This document shows, in pieces, positions 61,768 through 64,000 of a stretch of DNA of 64,000 bases; the first letter of the stretch is position 1, and each line of letters opens with the position of its first letter. Made by a program: the position numbers and the translations under genes. The notes under the pieces are model-generated. The model worked only from the letters and a program-made list of their open reading frames with translations, ran no database searches and was not told the DNA's origin. The stretch comes from Desulfovibrio sp. (GTDB lineage Bacteria > Desulfobacterota > Desulfovibrionia > Desulfovibrionales > Desulfovibrionaceae), in NCBI GenBank assembly GCA_024683955.1, contig JAIKXS010000034.1, positions 1 through 64,000 of the forward strand. Reading direction: 5' to 3'.

Positions 61768-64000
61768 CTAGAGAAATTTCCCGGTCACGCTTTCCGCGCT
61801 TCTGCGGATAGCCTCGGGTGTTCCTGTCGCGACAATTCTCCCACCGTCTCTGCCCCCTCCCGGGCCCATATCAATGACGTAGTCCGCATTTGTTATGACG
61901 TCCCTGTCATGCTCTATTACAATGACCGTTGCCCCGTTATCGACGAGTGCGGAGAAAATTCCGATGAGATCCCTGACATCGAGCGGATGAAGTCCAATGG
62001 TAGGCTCATCAAAAACGAAAACGCTCCCTGCCTGAGCCCTTCCCATTTCGCTGGCAAGTTTCAGCCGTTGTGCCTCTCCGCCCGAGAGCGTGGGGGTATC
62101 TTCTCCGAGTCTGAGGTAGCCGAGCCCCAGGTCCTTGAGTGTTTTGAGCTTTGGATAAACATTTTTTATGGAGTGACAGAACGCAAGGGCCGTATTGACT
62201 TCCATTGCCATCAGCTCGGGAAGGGATCTTTCTTCACCTTTGGTGTTTTTGTAGCGGAAGAAGGATGCTTTTTTTGCGTAGCGTGAGCCATGGCATTCCG
62301 GACAGGTGATTGTGACGTCCGGCAGGAATTGGACATCAAGGCTTATACTGCCCGTGCCGTCACAGACAGGACAACGCAGATCCCCCGTATTATAGGAAAA
62401 GGCGCCTGCCTTGATTTTCGCCTGCCGGGCCTCCGGCGTTGTGGCGTAAATCTTTCGGAGATCGTCGTGCACCCCGGCGTAGGTCGCAAGGGTAGAGCGG
62501 ACTGAGAGACCAATGGGTGACGCGTCAATGAGTTTTACCTGATCAATTCTGTCAGCGCTGAGAGCTTTTACGTGAGACGGGAATGGGTGGGCGTTGATGA
62601 GCGCCAGGAGGCCCGGAACAAGGCTTTCCAAAATCATGGTTGTTTTTCCCGATCCGGAAACACCTGTCACAAGCGTGAGTCTTCCTTTCGGGATACGTAT
62701 GGAAAGAGGCTGAACGGTATGGATCGGTCCTGTTTCAAGAGTAATGGATCCAATGGAAAAGAGATCCTTTTCATTGATTCTTTTACGGATACGCTTGGAG
62801 CGTGCCGAGTTGAGAAAGGGTGCAATGCGCGAAGTATGTGCATCTTTGATATCATCAATGGTCCCGCTTGCGATAACCTCCCCCCCCTCCTTTCCCGCCA
62901 ACGGCCCCATTTCTATCAGCCAGTCTGCCTCAGAGAGAATATCAGTATCATGGTCAACGAGTACAACGGAATTACCGTCTGCCACAAGGTCATGCATAAC
63001 ATCTTTGAGCCCAACAAGATTTGCGGGATGAAGGCCTATGGATGGCTCATCAAGAACATAGAGTACCCCCGTCGTTCTGCTGCGTACAGCACGCGCAAGC
63101 TGCATCCGCTGGCGTTCTCCGGTTGAAAGGGTTGCTGTGGCACGGTCAAGAGAGAGGTAGGAAAGGCCAAGGTCCATGAGCCGGTGCGCCACGTTTTTGA
63201 ATGAGGCGCAGATGCTTTCCGCCATGGGCCGCATGGCGCCGGGAAGAGTAGACGGGACATGGTCAACCCACCCGAGCAGTTCCGAGAGAGGAAGGGTGCA
63301 GACTTCATCAAGCGACGTCCCGTCTATTCTGGGTGCACGTGCTGCTTCCGAAAGGCGTGTCCCCATGCAGTGCGGGCACGCTTCCTCCTTGAGGAATTTT
63401 TCAATGCGCTTCATGCCCTTTTCGTCTTTGACCTTTTTTAGGGCATTCAGAACCGTTGCCGTTGCGCTGTAGTAGGTGAAATCGAGTTCCGTTGCCGTCA
63501 CATTTTCGGCCTGCTTCGGGTGATAGAAAATATGTTTTTTCACCATGGGCCCGTCGTAAACAATATTTTTTTCTTCCTCGGTGAGGTCTTTGAAGGGAAT
63601 ATCCGTACGGACTCCCATCGCACGGCAGACATCTGTCATAAGAGACCACATAAGGGACTTCCAGGGTGCAACGGCTCCGTCGTCAATGCTGAGTCTTTCG
63701 TCAGGAATAAGCGCTGCGCGGTCAACGGTTCGGATCATCCCCGTCCCTCCGCATTGCTGACAGGCTCCCTGGCTGTTGAAGGCCAGCTCTTCTGCCGATG
63801 GACCGTAGAAGTGTTCTCCGCATACCGGACAGAGAAGTTCCTGCTCGGCTGCCACACGTATGGTAGGCCTTTGATAGTGCCCGTTGGGGCAACGGTGAGA
63901 GGCAAGACGAGAGAACATAAGGCGTATGCCGTTGAGCAGTTCCGTGCCGGTGCCGAAGGTGGATCGTATCCCCCCGGTTCCGGGGCGCTGATGGAGAGCC
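61768..64000 (-). CDS. UvrA-like ABC protein (UvrA2 branch), 5' end cut by window edge
   Basis: The reading frame continues past the right edge (residues ...GTGGIRSTFGTGTELLNGIR run out of the window), so this is a partial gene with 743 codons visible. It is a UvrA paralog with CPVCGEHF and CPHCMGTR zinc segments and two ABC cassettes. The first signature is LSTGERQRMQLARAV, which departs from the canonical LSGGEAQRI, and the second is [15 protein letters not shown]. The C-terminal Walker A is GVSGSGKTTMILESL. The shorter spacing and altered first signature fit the UvrA2/drug-resistance-type group, which lacks part of the UvrB-binding domain. It ends convergently with ahbA, 119 nt apart. Confidence 0.88.
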   Translation of the reverse strand, partial: ALHQRPGTGGIRSTFGTGTELLNGIRLMFSRLASHRCPNGHYQRPTIRVAAEQELLCPVCGEHFYGPSAEELAFNSQGACQQCGGTGMIRTVDRAALIPDERLSIDDGAVAPWKSLMWSLMTDVCRAMGVRTDIPFKDLTEEEKNIVYDGPMVKKHIFYHPKQAENVTATELDFTYYSATATVLNALKKVKDEKGMKRIEKFLKEEACPHCMGTRLSEAARAPRIDGTSLDEVCTLPLSELLGWVDHVPSTLPGAMRPMAESICASFKNVAHRLMDLGLSYLSLDRATATLSTGERQRMQLARAVRSRTTGVLYVLDEPSIGLHPANLVGLKDVMHDLVADGNSVVLVDHDTDILSEADWLIEMGPLAGKEGGEVIASGTIDDIKDAHTSRIAPFLNSARSKRIRKRINEKDLFSIGSITLETGPIHTVQPLSIRIPKGRLTLVTGVSGSGKTTMILESLVPGLLALINAHPFPSHVKALSADRIDQVKLIDASPIGLSVRSTLATYAGVHDDLRKIYATTPEARQAKIKAGAFSYNTGDLRCPVCDGTGSISLDVQFLPDVTITCPECHGSRYAKKASFFRYKNTKGEERSLPELMAMEVNTALAFCHSIKNVYPKLKTLKDLGLGYLRLGEDTPTLSGGEAQRLKLASEMGRAQAGSVFVFDEPTIGLHPLDVRDLIGIFSALVDNGATVIVIEHDRDVITNADYVIDMGPGGGRDGGRIVATGTPEAIRRSAESVTGKFL

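Overview
The window looks like a piece of chromosome from a member of the Desulfovibrionaceae (sulfate-reducer lineage) or a close, possibly host-associated, relative. The main reason is the siroheme-dependent heme route (AhbA, AhbB, AhbC, AhbD plus HemB and HemL), split over two loci. Supporting signs are a futalosine-type menaquinone gene (mqnB), an anaerobic-type cobalamin gene (cbiG), an [FeFe]-hydrogenase, a fused PurS-PurL and the recA-alaS pair. No rRNA, tRNA, CRISPR array or intact transposon was seen. My CDS calls cover about 78% of the window. The long gaps are often A+T-rich or hold worn-down sequence, which suggests ongoing gene decay.

Layout. 0-9.8 kb (mostly minus strand): a Na+/amino acid symporter, a Csd6/Pgp2-like cell-wall enzyme, pyrE, purB, an FmdB-type zinc ribbon protein, a 36-residue basic protein, and the overlapping operon hisH-hisF-larE. 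10.4-20 kb: murI, an HU protein, a lone capsule-export-type ABC ATPase beside an IS200/IS605 remnant, a membrane protein, pgi, a sensor kinase and an NtrC-type regulator whose GAFTGA loop is altered. 20-31 kb (minus): rlpA, then mqnB-polyprenyl synthase-purL, a menaquinone methyltransferase, a small conserved-looking protein, and a large acidic coiled-coil protein with repeated DDLDALLG motifs. 31-38 kb (minus): cobJ, cbiG, hemL, ahbB, a SLOG-like protein and a NhaD/CitMHS-like antiporter. 40-44 kb (plus): trmH, a MoxR ATPase with its VWA/metallopeptidase partner, and an unknown protein. 44.8-52 kb: uvrA and a two-gene hydrogenase operon in which the electron-input subunit is a NuoF-type Fe-S module fused to a GltD/NfnB-like flavoprotein. 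52-61.6 kb: a FeoB-associated Cys-rich peptide, a Fur-family regulator, recA, alaS, then ahbC-hemB-ahbD-ahbA. The right edge cuts through a second UvrA-like ABC protein.

How the genes fit together. HemL and HemB make the early tetrapyrrole intermediates. AhbA/B, AhbC and AhbD turn siroheme into heme b, and CobJ/CbiG lead to cobalamin, so tetrapyrrole supply is the strongest theme. MqnB, the polyprenyl synthase and UbiE/MenG are parts of menaquinone synthesis. The hydrogenase pair would couple H2 to NAD(P)(H) or ferredoxin pools.

Most notable for follow-up: the multi-copy FliM-like DDLDALLG scaffold protein; the hydrogenase with a NuoF/GltD fusion partner; the GSLAGA-loop regulator; a Csd6-like enzyme with three NTF2-like domains; and a set of IS200/IS605 right-end scars, one of which supplies the stop codon of ubiE and another of which sits 18 bases upstream of the fur start codon.
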